The notes under the pieces were generated by a model. That model made no database searches, was not told where the DNA came from, and saw nothing but the letters and a program-made list of their open reading frames with translations. This document shows, one piece after another, positions 20,530 to 21,103 of a DNA stretch of 21,103 bases (its first letter is position 1; each line of letters starts with the position of its first letter). This stretch comes from Minisyncoccota bacterium (GTDB lineage: Bacteria > Patescibacteriota > Minisyncoccia > Phycocordibacterales > Phycocordibacteraceae), in the NCBI GenBank assembly GCA_018062165.1, contig JAGOSU010000006.1, positions 1 through 21,103 on the forward strand, given 5' to 3'. The position numbers and the translations under genes are program-made.

Positions 20530-21021
20530 TTAGCAGGCAGTCTCGGCGCTTGCGAGGGTGCTTGCGCTTGAGGTTGCTGCTGCGCCAGTGCTGTCAACGC
20601 AGTAGTAGCCGCCAGCCGTACCGTTCTTGAGGTACGCCTCCGCTGCCCATGCAGTACCAGCGCCATCATTACAGGTACCTGCAGTTGCGGTCGAAGGGCC
20701 AGTACCAACAGTACTGCCGCCCGTTGCCTGAACCGCTGAGAGGACTGCTGTGTAGATGGTCTTCACGCCGCCTACGCCAGCATCGTTGTCACAGACGCCG
20801 TCATAGCTGTTGCCGTTAGCGTCGTAGTAGAGCTCTGCCTGTGCGCGAGCACCTGCGAGGTTCGACTTCACAGCCGTGTCAGCTCCCTTGTTCCTTGCGG
20901 TGTTGAGGGAAGCAAGCACGACAGACGAGAGAATACCGATAATAGCGATCACCACGAGAAGCTCAATGAGGGTGAAACCCTTCATGTGGCCCTGGCGGGA
21001 CTTAGAGAATGCGAATTTCAT
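20530..21021 (-). CDS. Probable major type IV pilin, 163 aa
   Basis: Leader MKFAFSKSRQGHMKG, then FTLIELLVVIAIIGILSSVVL with Glu at mature +5, the textbook N-terminal pilin helix. The small Gly/Ala/Thr-rich globular part has an early Cys pair (DGVCDNDAG, TAGTCNDG) and a late pair (GYYCVDST, terminal AETAC). A single gene with its own strong terminator suits a highly expressed major subunit. The start may be ATG 21021 or ATG 20985 (MKGF); the upstream one gives a normal-length leader. TATACG at 21047-21052 may be the -10, giving a leader of about 20 nt, unlike most genes here. Confidence 0.9.
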   Translation of the reverse strand: MKFAFSKSRQGHMKGFTLIELLVVIAIIGILSSVVLASLNTARNKGADTAVKSNLAGARAQAELYYDANGNSYDGVCDNDAGVGGVKTIYTAVLSAVQATGGSTVGTGPSTATAGTCNDGAGTAWAAEAYLKNGTAGGYYCVDSTGAAATSSASTLASAETAC

Positions 21022-21103
21022 AATAACGATGGTATGGGTTACGCGGCGTATAGTAAATGTCCGCTTCCCCTTATTCTACGCGAGTAGTGGCACACTCCGC
21101 ACC

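Noticed and set aside
1..21103. UGA recoding as in Gracilibacteria/SR1
   Set aside because: Many genes end cleanly in TGA, several as ATGA overlaps, so TGA is a stop.
1..21103. CRISPR array or rRNA genes
   Set aside because: No regularly spaced direct repeats and no rRNA-like stretch were seen.

Overview
The window looks like part of a Patescibacteria (Candidate Phyla Radiation) chromosome, probably a parcubacterial lineage; this is inferred from gene content and style, not from a marker-gene tree. Pointers are a surface protein built from the 'GNVGIGTTSP' repeats typical of CPR genomes, short pilins with a C-terminal Cys pair, a LigA that has lost zinc-finger cysteines, gatC-gatA without gatB, very tight gene packing, and almost no Shine-Dalgarno sequences. 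At least ten genes instead have a -10-like hexamer ending 6-8 nt before the ATG, the pattern expected of leaderless mRNAs. TGA is used as a normal stop.

Left region (1-3870), accessory DNA. A secreted repeat-rich surface protein (minus strand, running off the left edge) has a 10-nt G tract in codons 7-10, a possible slippage switch. About 310 bp of GC-rich hairpin DNA follows. Next is a 2.0-kb cassette bounded by a perfect 103-bp inverted repeat (1794-1896 / 3695-3797). It carries a small XRE repressor gene and a divergent large serine recombinase gene. The right repeat ends inside the 3' end of a tRNA-Thr(CGT) gene, and the recombinase reading frame continues into that tRNA in antisense.

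Middle region (3870-11290), mostly housekeeping. Cupin-type glucose-6-phosphate isomerase and GlmS are neighbours (glucose-6-P to fructose-6-P to glucosamine-6-P), separated by tRNA-Thr(GGT). A minus-strand block follows: an unrecognised protein, an MFS transporter and a lycopene-cyclase-like membrane protein. A mixed mRNA/tRNA operon runs leftward: sugar nucleotidyltransferase, tRNA(CAT), CBU_0592-like membrane protein, tRNA-Asp, terminator. In it the A of the membrane protein's ATG is also the final A of the encoded tRNA CCA. On the plus strand is a diiron protein with the full ligand set of the alternative oxidase (AOX) family.

Initiator tRNA locus (11296-12101). The initiator tRNA-fMet gene is split in its anticodon loop by a 243-nt group I intron with recognisable Q, R and S segments, P8 and a GAAA-capped P9. 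An AT-rich HNH-type endonuclease gene lies 120 bp away on the other strand and may be a free-standing homing partner.

Right region (12113-21103), all minus strand. It holds a one-TM unknown protein, gatA and gatC, a single-domain asparaginase, and a compact operon (pseudopilin, prepilin peptidase, four minor pseudopilins, ligA) whose genes mostly overlap by ATGA or TGATG. At the right edge is a probable major pilin gene with its own terminator.

The strongest candidates for something new are the intron-split initiator tRNA with its HNH neighbour, the inverted-repeat-bounded recombinase cassette at tRNA-Thr, the tRNA/ORF one-base overlap, and the G-tract surface protein.
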